From assembly GCA_000720805.1 (NCBI GenBank), contig JODI01000016.1, forward strand, positions 191,308-255,307: 64,000 nucleotides of DNA, written 5' to 3'. Source of the stretch: Streptomyces violaceoruber (lineage in GTDB: Bacteria > Actinomycetota > Actinomycetes > Streptomycetales > Streptomycetaceae). The position numbers were made by a program, and so were the translations under genes. The notes beneath the pieces were generated by a model. It had not been told where the DNA came from, ran no database searches, and saw only the letters and a list, made by a program, of their open reading frames with translations. The stretch's first letter is position 1, and each line of letters begins with the position of its first letter. Positions 40,775 to 48,985 of this stretch are shown piece by piece.

Positions 40775-42535
40775 ATGTCGCGCACACGCTCTGTCGCCGG
40801 TTCCGCACTCGGGACCAACCGCCGTACCGTCCTCGCCGCCACCGCGGCGGTCACCCTCTCCGCGGGCGTCGGCTACGCCCTGCGGCCCACCGACAGCCAG
40901 GCCGCCCCCACCACCGGCACGGAAACCGCCGAGGTCGCTGTCGCCCAGTCACGCAAGGCCCCGGCCCCACCCCTGGCCCCCTACACCCGCGGCACCACCC
41001 TCGCCTCGGTCGCCGCCCCGCGCAACGCCTCCGGCTACCGCCGCCTCGGCGACGGCCCCGGCTGGAGCCGCAAGGTCCGCTCCGAGCTGGCCGCGCCGAA
41101 GACGGGCCGGGCCGGGCGCCGCACCACGCTCGCCGCGTTCGTGCAGCTCACCGACATGCACCTGATCGACGTCCAGCACCCACTGCGCCTGGAGTACCTG
41201 CGCTCCACCGACCGGCACGCCTGGCGGCCGCACGAGGCGCTGACCGTGCCCGGCGCGATAGCGCTGGTGGAGCGCATCAACGCGCTGCGCGGCGCCCCCG
41301 CCACCGGCGCCCCGCTCCACTTCGCCATGACCACCGGCGACAACACCGACAACAACGCCAGAACCGAGCTGGACTGGTTCCTGAAGGTGATGAGCGGCGG
41401 CCGGGTCACCGCCAACTCCGGTGACCCGCGGCACTACGAGGGCGTGCAGAACACCGGCATCAAGCAGTACTGGCAGCCCGACGCGACCGTCCGCGACGCC
41501 GACAAGCAGCTCGGCTTCCCGCACCTGAGCGGGTACCTCGCCGCCGCCGTCCGGGAGTTGAACAGCCCCGGCCTCAACCTGCCCTGGTACTCCACGGTCG
41601 GCAACCACGACGCCCTGCCGCTCGGCTGCTACGGCCACGGCGACTCCTGGCTCGCCGAGTACGCGGTCGGCGGCAGGAAGCTGATGAACGTGTCCGCGGC
41701 CGAGGCGAAGAAGCTCCAGAACGCCATCAAGGACGCCAAGGACCCGAAGGGCACCGCGTTCCGCGACTTCCTCAAGGCCCACACCCGCGACATGCGCTCG
41801 GTCACTCCCGACGAGCGGCGCGCCCCCTACACCGCCACCGAGTACCTCAAGGCCCACCTCGACCCGGCCCACCGCGGCCTCGGCCCGGTGGGCCACGGCT
41901 ACTCCACCGCCAACCTCGACGCGGGCACCCAGTACTACAGCTTCCGCATCGCCGACGACGTCATCGGCATCAGCCTCGACACCACCGACGCGGGCGGCCA
42001 CTACCAGGGCTCCATCGGGACGGCCCAGCTGACGTGGCTGGACCGGACGCTCCGCGAGAACAAGGACTCGTACGCGGTCGTCTTCAGCCACCACACCAGC
42101 GAGTCCATGACGAACACCCGCCCCGACCCGGCCCGCCCCGGCGAGCGCCGCCACGACGGCCAGGAGGTCGTCGCCCTCCTCGGCCGCCACGCCAACGTCC
42201 TGGCGTGGGTCAACGGCCACATCCACCGCAACGACATCACCCCGCACCGGGCGTCCGGCGGCCGCTCCTTCTGGGAGATCTCCACCGCCTCCCACGTCGA
42301 CCACCCGCAACTGGCCCGGGTGATCGAACTGGCGGACAACAAGGACGGCACGCTCTCGATCTTCACCACCTGCATCGAGTCCGCGGCCCCCCACCGCACC
42401 GACTTCACCGACCTCTCCCAGACCGGCCTCGCCGCCCTGTACCGCGAACTCTCCTACAACGCCCCCGGCGCCAACCTCACCCTCGGCGGCGACGCGCAGG
42501 ACCGGAACACCGAGCTGGTGCTGAAGAAGGGCTGA
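40775..42535 (+). CDS. Tat-exported metallophosphoesterase (PPA1498 type)
   Basis: The product is 586 aa. ATG 40775 is 8 bases after GGGGAG. The N-terminus carries twin-arginine NRRTVLAATAAVTLSAGVG, so folded export by Tat with metal cofactor is likely. Calcineurin-type motifs are QLTDMHLID (D-x-H), TTGDNTDNNARTELDW, VGNHDALPL (GNHD), FSHHTSES and VNGHIHRN. Members are extracellular phosphoesterases of unknown substrate. Confidence 0.92.
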   Translation: MSRTRSVAGSALGTNRRTVLAATAAVTLSAGVGYALRPTDSQAAPTTGTETAEVAVAQSRKAPAPPLAPYTRGTTLASVAAPRNASGYRRLGDGPGWSRKVRSELAAPKTGRAGRRTTLAAFVQLTDMHLIDVQHPLRLEYLRSTDRHAWRPHEALTVPGAIALVERINALRGAPATGAPLHFAMTTGDNTDNNARTELDWFLKVMSGGRVTANSGDPRHYEGVQNTGIKQYWQPDATVRDADKQLGFPHLSGYLAAAVRELNSPGLNLPWYSTVGNHDALPLGCYGHGDSWLAEYAVGGRKLMNVSAAEAKKLQNAIKDAKDPKGTAFRDFLKAHTRDMRSVTPDERRAPYTATEYLKAHLDPAHRGLGPVGHGYSTANLDAGTQYYSFRIADDVIGISLDTTDAGGHYQGSIGTAQLTWLDRTLRENKDSYAVVFSHHTSESMTNTRPDPARPGERRHDGQEVVALLGRHANVLAWVNGHIHRNDITPHRASGGRSFWEISTASHVDHPQLARVIELADNKDGTLSIFTTCIESAAPHRTDFTDLSQTGLAALYRELSYNAPGANLTLGGDAQDRNTELVLKKG

Positions 42536-42547
42536 GACGATCGGAGA

Positions 42548-43213
42548 GTGCGTCCCCTCCGACACGGCTACACCAACCGGACCCTCGGCGACGGGGCCGT
42601 CGTGCGCAAGACGTACGACGGCCCGGACGCCGCCGCCCGGCTCCACCGCGAGCACACCCTGCTGCGCGCTCTGCGCGGCCGGGTGCCGGTGCCGCCGGTG
42701 CTCCGCGCCGACGGCCACACCCTCACCCTCGGCTTCGTCCCCGGCGTTCACGGCCAGGAACTCCTCGACGCGGGACGGGCGGAGCAGGTGCTGGAGTCCT
42801 GCGGACAGCTGCTGCGGCGTCTTCACTCCGGGCCGCCGCCGGACCTGCCGGGCGCCGGGGCGGGCGAGGTCCTCGTGCACGGTGACTTCGGGCCGCAGAA
42901 CCTCCTTCTCGACCCCTCGACCTTCGAGGTCACCGCCCTGCTCGACTGGGAGTTCGCCCACCTCGGGAAAGCGGTCGAGGATCTCGCCTGGTGCGAGTGG
43001 ATCGTACGGACGCACCACCCGGAACACGTGCGCTCCCTCGGCCGCTTCTTCGCCGCGTACGGTGCCCCGGTCCCCGCCTGGCCGGAGCGCCGGGCCGCGA
43101 TGCTCGCCAAGTGCGGCCGGCTGAAGGAGTTCTGCCGTCGCCGGGACGCGCACGGGCCGGGCGTGCGTCAGTGGGAGGAGCGGGCCCGGATCACGGCCGC
43201 GTGGCGGGAGTAG
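42548..43213 (+). CDS. Aminoglycoside-phosphotransferase-family kinase
   Basis: The product is 221 aa from GTG 42548, short for the APH family (usually 260-300), lacking part of the N-lobe glycine loop. The catalytic loop VLVHGDFGPQNLLLD and metal-binding ALLDWEFAHLGKAVEDLAW are intact. There is no resistance-gene context, so a metabolite kinase is as likely as aminoglycoside inactivation. Its 3' end overlaps the convergent gene by 23 bases. Confidence 0.88.
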   Translation: MRPLRHGYTNRTLGDGAVVRKTYDGPDAAARLHREHTLLRALRGRVPVPPVLRADGHTLTLGFVPGVHGQELLDAGRAEQVLESCGQLLRRLHSGPPPDLPGAGAGEVLVHGDFGPQNLLLDPSTFEVTALLDWEFAHLGKAVEDLAWCEWIVRTHHPEHVRSLGRFFAAYGAPVPAWPERRAAMLAKCGRLKEFCRRRDAHGPGVRQWEERARITAAWRE

Positions 43214-43586
43214 GGCGGCTGCGAGGGCGCGGGAGCCGGCGGCGGACGCTGTCGGGGAGTCCGCCCGCCGAGGCCAGGACGACGAGACCCGCCGCGCCGT
43301 ACGTGACGTACACCGTGCCCTGGACCAGGTACCCGCGGCGTTCCCGTATCTGGGCGTACTTCTGCTGGTCGTATGTTCGCGTGCCCGCCGAGCGGCCGTC
43401 GAGGGCGTAGTCGATGTAACACGTGAAGCCCCGTCGCATGCGGCCGGGATGTTCCTCGCCGTCCGCGTCCAGTTGGAGGCCGTCGCAGTGCGGTGCGACG
43501 GAGGTCGCCGCGCCCTTCGCCAGGGTGATCAGGCCCCAGAGCAGCGGCAGCAGGAACAGCACGAGAAACACGCCTCGGAACTTCAT
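43191..43586 (-). CDS. Two-TM membrane protein, function unknown
   Basis: The product is 131 aa. A first span (FLVLFLLPLLWGLITLA), an extracytoplasmic loop of about 60 residues with two cysteines (PHCDGLQ and FTCYIDY) and a second span (VYVTYGAAGLVVLASAG) precede an Arg/Pro-rich tail. I do not recognise the family. Confidence 0.75.
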   Translation of the reverse strand: MKFRGVFLVLFLLPLLWGLITLAKGAATSVAPHCDGLQLDADGEEHPGRMRRGFTCYIDYALDGRSAGTRTYDQQKYAQIRERRGYLVQGTVYVTYGAAGLVVLASAGGLPDSVRRRLPRPRSRPTPATRP

Positions 43587-43637
43587 GCCGCCCTACCCAA
43601 CCATCCTTCCGACGGGACGGCCGTACAAGGGCCGTCA

Positions 43638-44702
43638 TCACCGGGGCAGCACCACGACATACGCGGCGGGATCCCGGTCGGCGGCCGCCATCAGGGCCGT
43701 ACGGACGACCGTCGCCTGCTGTTCCATCGCGTCCCGGAGCTTCTTCGGGGTGAGGTGGACGACCGTGATGCCCAGCCGCTCCAAGTGCTCGCGCTTACGG
43801 GCGTATTCCGACCACAGGCCGTCGGCGTCGTCGTCGGACTGCCGGTTGCCGTGGCGGGGTGCACGGGTGTCGAGCTCGACCGCCACCGCCTGTTCCGCCC
43901 AGTACGCGTCCAGGCCGCCGAGGTGCGGGCCGCCGGGGAGGCGCAGGTCCACGTTCCACACCGGGTCCGGGAGGCCGTACTCCCGGACCATGCGGTACAG
44001 GCGGTCCTCCGCGATCGCGCGGCCCTCGGCCAGCAGGGAGTCCACCGCGTCCACCACCTGCGGCCGGCTCAGCAGCTTCGCGTCGTTCAGCTCCCGTACC
44101 ACCGCCGCCGGTTCGCAGTGCCGGCCGCGCACCGCCTCGGTCAGCAGCCGGCGTACGGCGTCCGCGTCCGTGAGTTCGGCCACCGCGTCGGCCAGAGCGC
44201 GCGGGACCGGGGCGACCGGCAGGCCCGACACGGCTTGCGGGGTGGGCAGTACGGCCGTACGGACGATCCGGACGCAGCCCGTCGAGCGCAGCCGGCGCAT
44301 CCGGTGGACCAGGACGTCGACCCGGTCGAGGGACGGCAGGGGAGGGGTCGCGCTGAAGCCGTGCAGGGTGAGCGCGGCCAGGCCCGTGATCACGGCGTCC
44401 GCGTACGCCGGCCGGTGCGGGTCCTGGGGGCCGGGCTGGGCCGGAACCCCGCTCTTCTCCCGCGCCGTGTACATCAGCGCCGCGTGCAGCCGTTCCTCGC
44501 CGGTCGGCGGGCCGGGGTGGAGCAGGAAGACGCCCGGGAGGATCTGCTGCCAGGGCCCGCCGGGGCGGCACCGCTCGTCGGCCTGAGCGGCGGAGACGCC
44601 GTGCGAGCGGAGGTGGGCGGCCGTCACCACCCGGCGGCACGTCTCCGAAAGGTGGCTCAGGGGGCGGGGGGTGACCGGGGGGAGCGGGGTGTTGTGGTTC
44701 AT
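43638..44702 (-). CDS. AbiEi-antitoxin-like / DUF559-like hypothetical protein
   Basis: The product is 354 aa from ATG 44702. The N-terminal part (VVTAAHLRSHGVSAAQADER, WQQILPGVFLLHPGPPTGEE) resembles the winged-helix AbiEi-type domain of many stand-alone actinobacterial proteins. The C-terminus (QAVAVELDTRAPRHGN, YARKREHLERLGITVVHLTP) resembles the restriction-endonuclease-like DUF559 core. No AbiEii nucleotidyltransferase partner is adjacent, so it is not a complete toxin-antitoxin pair. Confidence 0.7.
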   Translation of the reverse strand: MNHNTPLPPVTPRPLSHLSETCRRVVTAAHLRSHGVSAAQADERCRPGGPWQQILPGVFLLHPGPPTGEERLHAALMYTAREKSGVPAQPGPQDPHRPAYADAVITGLAALTLHGFSATPPLPSLDRVDVLVHRMRRLRSTGCVRIVRTAVLPTPQAVSGLPVAPVPRALADAVAELTDADAVRRLLTEAVRGRHCEPAAVVRELNDAKLLSRPQVVDAVDSLLAEGRAIAEDRLYRMVREYGLPDPVWNVDLRLPGGPHLGGLDAYWAEQAVAVELDTRAPRHGNRQSDDDADGLWSEYARKREHLERLGITVVHLTPKKLRDAMEQQATVVRTALMAAADRDPAAYVVVLPR

Positions 44703-44916
44703 GACCGGCAGATTCCCGCCCCTGATCCGGTCTTGAACCGTTGTTACACGCTCGTCGACAAATCCGGACAAGCCAGCACTAAAGGACGGATGTTCGGATG
44801 TCGAGTAGGCGCGGAAAACCCCTGGTCCGTTCGGTGTGGCCCAGGGGTTACGGGGTTTGATGCCCGAATTCCGTAACGGTGACGGCACGCTCAGGCTTTG
44901 GCCAGGGTTCCGCCTA

Positions 44917-47499
44917 CTAGCTGACCGACGCCGCCGCGTCGCACGCCTGTCCCCGCAACGCCCGTGCCAGGTCGTCCCGCGCCTCCAGCACCAGCCGGCG
45001 CAGCGCGGGCGCAGCGTCCGCGTGGGCCGCGAGCCAGACGTCCGTCGCGTCCAGCGTCTCCTGCGAGTCCTGGAGCGAGGGGAACAGACCCTGGACGACG
45101 TGCATCGCGATCTGGATCGACCGCTCCCGCCACACCCGCTCGATCATCTCGAAGTACTTGTGCGCGTACGGCGCCAGCAGCTCCCGCTGCGAGGGCCGGT
45201 CGAAGCCCGCGATCGTCGCCTCCACCAGCGCGTTGGAGAGCGCGTCGGACTCCACCACCTGCGCCCACGCCTGCGCCTTGACCGCCGCCGAGGGGCGGGC
45301 GGCGAGGCAGCGGACCTGGTGGCGCTTGCCGGACGCCGTGTCGTCGCGGGCCAGTTCCGCGGCCAGGACGCTCTCGTCGGCGAGGCCGTGCGCCGCGAGC
45401 GGCTCCAGGAACGCCCAGCGCAGCTCCCGGTCGACCTCCAGCCCCTCGATCACCGACGTGCCGTCCAGCAAGCCCTTCAGCAGGTCGAAACCGCCCTGGT
45501 CGGCGGCCGTCCGGGCGAAGAACCGCGCCCACGCCAACTGGTGTTCGCTGCCGGGCTCGGCGCGGGACAGCTCCCGCTCGGCACCCTCGGCGAGCAGCGC
45601 CGCAGCCTCGCTCCGCCACTCGGGGGCCACGTAGTGGACGAGCGCCGACTCGGCCCACGCGTGAAGCATCTGCAGCACCCCGATGCCGGACTCGCGCCCC
45701 GCGAACCGCAGCACCAGGTCGATGAAGTCCCGGGCCGGCAGCAGCGCGTCCCGGGTCATGTTCCACAGCGCGGACCAGGACAGGGCCCGGGCGAGCGGGT
45801 CGGTGAGTTCACCCAGGTGCGCCTTCAGGATCTCCAGCGAGGTCGCGTCGAAGCGGATCTTGCAGTACGTGAGGTCGTCGTCGTTGACCAGCACCAGCTC
45901 CGGTGCCTCGGCGCCGGCCAGCTCCGCCACGACCGTGCGCGGGCCGTCGACGTCCACCTCGGCGCGGGCGTACCGCTCCAGCGCACCCGACGCGGAACGG
46001 CGGTACAGGCCCACCGCCACCCGGTGCGGGCGCAGTTCGGGGTGCGACTCGGCGGCCTCCTGCACCACCGCCAGCTCGTCCACGCGACCGTCCGCCGTCA
46101 ACAGCACCTGCGGCGTGAGGGAGTTGACGCCGGCGGTCTGCAGCCAGGCCCGCGCCCAGGCGGCCATGTCCCGGCCGCTGGTCTCCTCCAGCACCGACAG
46201 CAGGTCACCGAGGCGCGTGTTGCCGTACGCGTTCCGCTTGAAGTAGCGGCGGGCGCCCTCCAGGAAGGCGTCCTGGCCGACGTACGCCACCAGCTGCTTC
46301 AGTACGGACGCGCCCTTGGCGTACGTGATGCCGTCGAAGTTGAGCTTGGCGTCCTGGAGGTCGCGGATGTCGGCCGTGACGGGGTGCGTGGAGGGCAGCT
46401 GGTCGGCGCGGTAGGCCCAGGCCTTGCGGCGGTTGGCGAAGGTGATCCAGCCGTCCGTGAAACGGGTCGCGCCGACCAGCGCGAACGCGCCCATGAAGTC
46501 GGCGAAGGACTCCTTGAGCCACAGGTCGTCCCACCACTCCATGGTGACCAGGTCGCCGAACCACATGTGCGCCATCTCGTGCAGGATGACGTTGGCCCGG
46601 CCCTCGTAGGACGCCTGCGTCACCCTGCCCCGGAAGATGAACTCCTCCCGGAAGGTCACAAGACCCGGGTTCTCCATCGCGCCGAGGTTGTACTCGGGCA
46701 CGAACGCCTGGTCGTACTTCCCGAAGGGGTACGGGTAGTCGAAGTGGTCGTGGAAGAAGTCCAGGCCCTGCTTGGTCACCAGGAACACGTCGTCGGCGTC
46801 GAAGTGCGGGGCCAGGCCCTTGCGGCACAGGGCGCCGAGGGGGATCCGCAGACGGGTGCCGTCCTCGAGGACGCGCTCGTAGGAGTCGGTCACGTAGTGG
46901 TACGGGCCCGCGACCACACAGGTGATGTACGTCGAGATCGGCTTCGTCTCCGCGAACCGCCACACCCCGTCGGCGAGGTCACCGACGCCGTTGCTCCACA
47001 CCGTCCAGCCCTCGGGCGCCCGCACCTCGAAACGGAACGGGGCCTTGAGGTCCGGCTGCTCGAAGTTCGCGAAGACGCGGCGGGAGTCGGCCGGCTCGTA
47101 CTGCGTGTAGAGGTAGACCTCGCCGTCCTCCGGGTCGACGAAGCGGTGCAGCCCCTCGCCGGTGCGGGAGTAGGCGCACCGGGCGTCGACGACCAGCTCG
47201 TTGTCGGCGGCGAGGTCCTCCAGGAGGATCCGGGTGCCGTCGAAGACCTCGCTCGGGTCGAGGTCCTTGCCGTTGAGGGACACGGAGGTCACGCTCGGCG
47301 CGATCAGGTCCGCGAAGCTGGAGGCGCCGGGCTCGCTGCAGCGGAAGCGGATCGTGGTGACCGAGCGGAAGGTCCGCGGTCCGTCCCCGGTCTCGTCGCC
47401 GACCGCCGTACGGACGTCGAGGGACACGTCGTAGCCGTCGACGGACAGCAGGGCGGCCCGCTCCCGGGCTTCGTCGCGGGACAGGTTCTGACCGGGCAC
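44917..47499 (-). CDS. pepN: Aminopeptidase N (M1 family), paralog 2
   Basis: The product is 860 aa from GTG 47499, chosen because GGGAG is 8 bases upstream and VPGQNLSRDEAR aligns with MPGTNLTREEAQ of the paralog; a GTG at 47508 is also in frame. GAMEN (near 271), HEMAH (near 305) and the Glu of WLKESF form the zinc/substrate site. It shares architecture and length with the enzyme at 30517-33105, so the two probably arose by duplication and may differ in specificity. Confidence 0.95.
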   Translation of the reverse strand: MPGQNLSRDEARERAALLSVDGYDVSLDVRTAVGDETGDGPRTFRSVTTIRFRCSEPGASSFADLIAPSVTSVSLNGKDLDPSEVFDGTRILLEDLAADNELVVDARCAYSRTGEGLHRFVDPEDGEVYLYTQYEPADSRRVFANFEQPDLKAPFRFEVRAPEGWTVWSNGVGDLADGVWRFAETKPISTYITCVVAGPYHYVTDSYERVLEDGTRLRIPLGALCRKGLAPHFDADDVFLVTKQGLDFFHDHFDYPYPFGKYDQAFVPEYNLGAMENPGLVTFREEFIFRGRVTQASYEGRANVILHEMAHMWFGDLVTMEWWDDLWLKESFADFMGAFALVGATRFTDGWITFANRRKAWAYRADQLPSTHPVTADIRDLQDAKLNFDGITYAKGASVLKQLVAYVGQDAFLEGARRYFKRNAYGNTRLGDLLSVLEETSGRDMAAWARAWLQTAGVNSLTPQVLLTADGRVDELAVVQEAAESHPELRPHRVAVGLYRRSASGALERYARAEVDVDGPRTVVAELAGAEAPELVLVNDDDLTYCKIRFDATSLEILKAHLGELTDPLARALSWSALWNMTRDALLPARDFIDLVLRFAGRESGIGVLQMLHAWAESALVHYVAPEWRSEAAALLAEGAERELSRAEPGSEHQLAWARFFARTAADQGGFDLLKGLLDGTSVIEGLEVDRELRWAFLEPLAAHGLADESVLAAELARDDTASGKRHQVRCLAARPSAAVKAQAWAQVVESDALSNALVEATIAGFDRPSQRELLAPYAHKYFEMIERVWRERSIQIAMHVVQGLFPSLQDSQETLDATDVWLAAHADAAPALRRLVLEARDDLARALRGQACDAAASVS

Positions 47500-47667
47500 G
47501 GATGGCACTCCCTCGGATGGGTTCAGCTGTGTTCAGCATGTGGACCAGGGCCGATCCTCCCACGGGCCCCCGATGCCGGGCAGCCGGGAATGGGGCGGGG
47601 CACGGCAGGTGTTCCACGTTGAGGTCAGCTGTCGCACCGTATTGGCAACCGCACTCCGAGGAGACCC

Positions 47668-48330
47668 ATGTCCGAGACCACCGCGCCCTCCGGCAGGACC
47701 CCCGTCGACTTCTGGTTCGACCCGCTGTGCCCCTGGGCCTGGATGACCTCACGCTGGGTGCTGGAGGTGGAGAAGGCCCGGGACATCGAGATCCGCTGGC
47801 ACATCATGAGCCTGGCCGTGCTGAACGAGGACAAGCTCGACGAGCTGCCCGAGGAGTACCGGGACATGCTCGCGACCAAGGCCTGGAAGCCGGCGCGGGT
47901 GGTGACCGCGGCCTGGCAGAAGCACGGCGCCGACGTCCTCGGCCCGCTCTACACCGCGCTCGGCACCCGCTTCCACAACAACGGCGAGGGCCCGACCACC
48001 GAGGCCATCGCGGCCGCCCTGAAGGAGGCCGGTCTGCCCGCCGACCTGATCGAGTACGCCGACCAGGACGACTTCGAGTTCGACGCCCAGCTGCGCGCCT
48101 CCCACCGGGAGGGCATCGAGAAGGTCGGCCAGGAGGTCGGCACCCCGGTCATCGCGGTCCCCGGCCCCGACGGCCAGGAGATCGCCTTCTTCGGCCCCGT
48201 CGTCACCCCGACCCCCCAGGGCGACGACGCGCTCCGCCTGTGGGACGGCACCCTCGCCGTGGCCTCGGTCCCCGGCTTCTACGAGATCAAGCGCACGCGG
48301 ACCAAGGGCCCGGACTTCAGCAACCTGTAG
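47668..48330 (+). CDS. DsbA-fold mycothiol-dependent nitroreductase-like protein (Rv2466c family), CPWA active site
   Basis: The product is 220 aa; ATG follows GAGGAG by about 4 bases. FWFDPLCPWAWMTSRWVLEV, IMSLAVLNE and VGTPVIAV (cis-Pro loop) align by eye with mycobacterial Rv2466c, a thioredoxin-fold enzyme using mycothiol to reduce disulfides and nitro-prodrugs. The usual CPWC is CPWA here: Cys21 is kept and the resolving Cys is Ala24 (codon GCC). A monothiol mechanism through a mycothiol mixed disulfide is therefore expected. Confidence 0.88.
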   Translation: MSETTAPSGRTPVDFWFDPLCPWAWMTSRWVLEVEKARDIEIRWHIMSLAVLNEDKLDELPEEYRDMLATKAWKPARVVTAAWQKHGADVLGPLYTALGTRFHNNGEGPTTEAIAAALKEAGLPADLIEYADQDDFEFDAQLRASHREGIEKVGQEVGTPVIAVPGPDGQEIAFFGPVVTPTPQGDDALRLWDGTLAVASVPGFYEIKRTRTKGPDFSNL

Positions 48331-48337
48331 GCCCTCC

Positions 48338-48408
48338 GGCGGCGCCTGTCTGCCGAGGGGCGTCAGAAGCAGTCTGGCGGCGTCTGTCTGCCGAGGGTTG
48401 TCAGAAGC
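48338..48408. repeat. Two-copy 33-bp direct repeat (38-bp period) over the 3' end of the small Cys-rich gene
   Basis: Copies at 48338-48370 and 48376-48408 match at 30 of 33 positions. The right copy contains the stop codon of the minus-strand gene ending at 48401, so the left copy is a duplicate of that gene's end placed downstream. Confidence 0.8.
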
Positions 48409-48628
48409 CCTCCGGCAGGTAGGCGCCGACCTGCCAGTTGTTCTTCTTCTGGACACGGCGGCAGCTGCCGTTCTGGCAGCGGTGGAAGGCCCTCGCGACG
48501 AAGCGCTCGCCCTCCAGTTTCGGAAGCAGCGCCGACTCAGCAGCCGTGACCTCCGCGTCACCCTTCAGATCCCGGAAATCCTGCAGCCTGTCGTGACACG
48601 TCGGGCTGGGGCATCGCACGAACGCCAT
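48401..48628 (-). CDS. Small Cys-rich (zinc-ribbon-like) protein
   Basis: The 75-aa product has an excellent AGGAGG site 5 bases before ATG 48628. Four or more cysteines form two pairs (CPSPTC near residue 6 and CQNGSC near residue 51), suggesting one zinc site. The rest is charged and soluble. I do not recognise a function. Its stop lies inside a duplicated segment. Confidence 0.72.
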   Translation of the reverse strand: MAFVRCPSPTCHDRLQDFRDLKGDAEVTAAESALLPKLEGERFVARAFHRCQNGSCRRVQKKNNWQVGAYLPEGF

Positions 48629-48785
48629 GAGCACCTCCTGGGTGTCGGACCGCGCCGGTCGGACGACGCGGTGCGGGGAGCGTAGGCCCCCGGGAGCCCC
48701 GGGCGGGAGCCCGGAACCGGTCCCGCCGGGCGCCTCGGGCACACGGAACCGGTCCTGCCGCCGTGCCGTGTGCGCCGCGTGAGAG

Positions 48786-48985
48786 GCGGCGGACCGCTCA
48801 CGGCCGCGCCCGGGTCCCGGGAGCCGGAACTCGTCCGGCTCTCGTTCCCGAATCCCCCGGACGCGGTACCGTCCGCCCGCCGAGTCACCCGAACGGCCCT
48901 GCTGGGCGCGAACCGGCCGGCCGCCCGAGTCACCCGAACGGCCCCGCCGCGCGCGAACCGGCAGACCGCTCACGGCCGCCCCGGC
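48786..48985. repeat. Duplicated 3'-end segments of the FGGY kinase gene in the gap before the small gene
   Basis: A 37-bp segment at 48926-48962, covering the kinase stop codon, recurs at 48881-48917 with 34 of 37 matches (45-bp period). GACCGCTCACGGCCGC at 48964-48979, also in the kinase tail, recurs exactly at 48791-48806. The 300-base gap (48629-48929) therefore consists largely of gene-end copies plus a hairpin at 48821-48841. No gene was found in it. Confidence 0.8.

Noticed and set aside
42548..43213. Aminoglycoside resistance gene
   Set aside because: Only general APH-fold motifs are present, the protein is short, and there is no resistance or biosynthetic context, so only the family is called.
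44836..47622. Plus-strand open frame of about 928 codons opposite the second aminopeptidase N
   Set aside because: Antisense shadow for the same reason.
48821..48841. Hairpin GAGCCGGA/TCCGGCTC as terminator of the FGGY kinase
   Set aside because: The stem is only 8 bp, about 90 bases from the stop and inside duplicated DNA; not strong enough to list separately.
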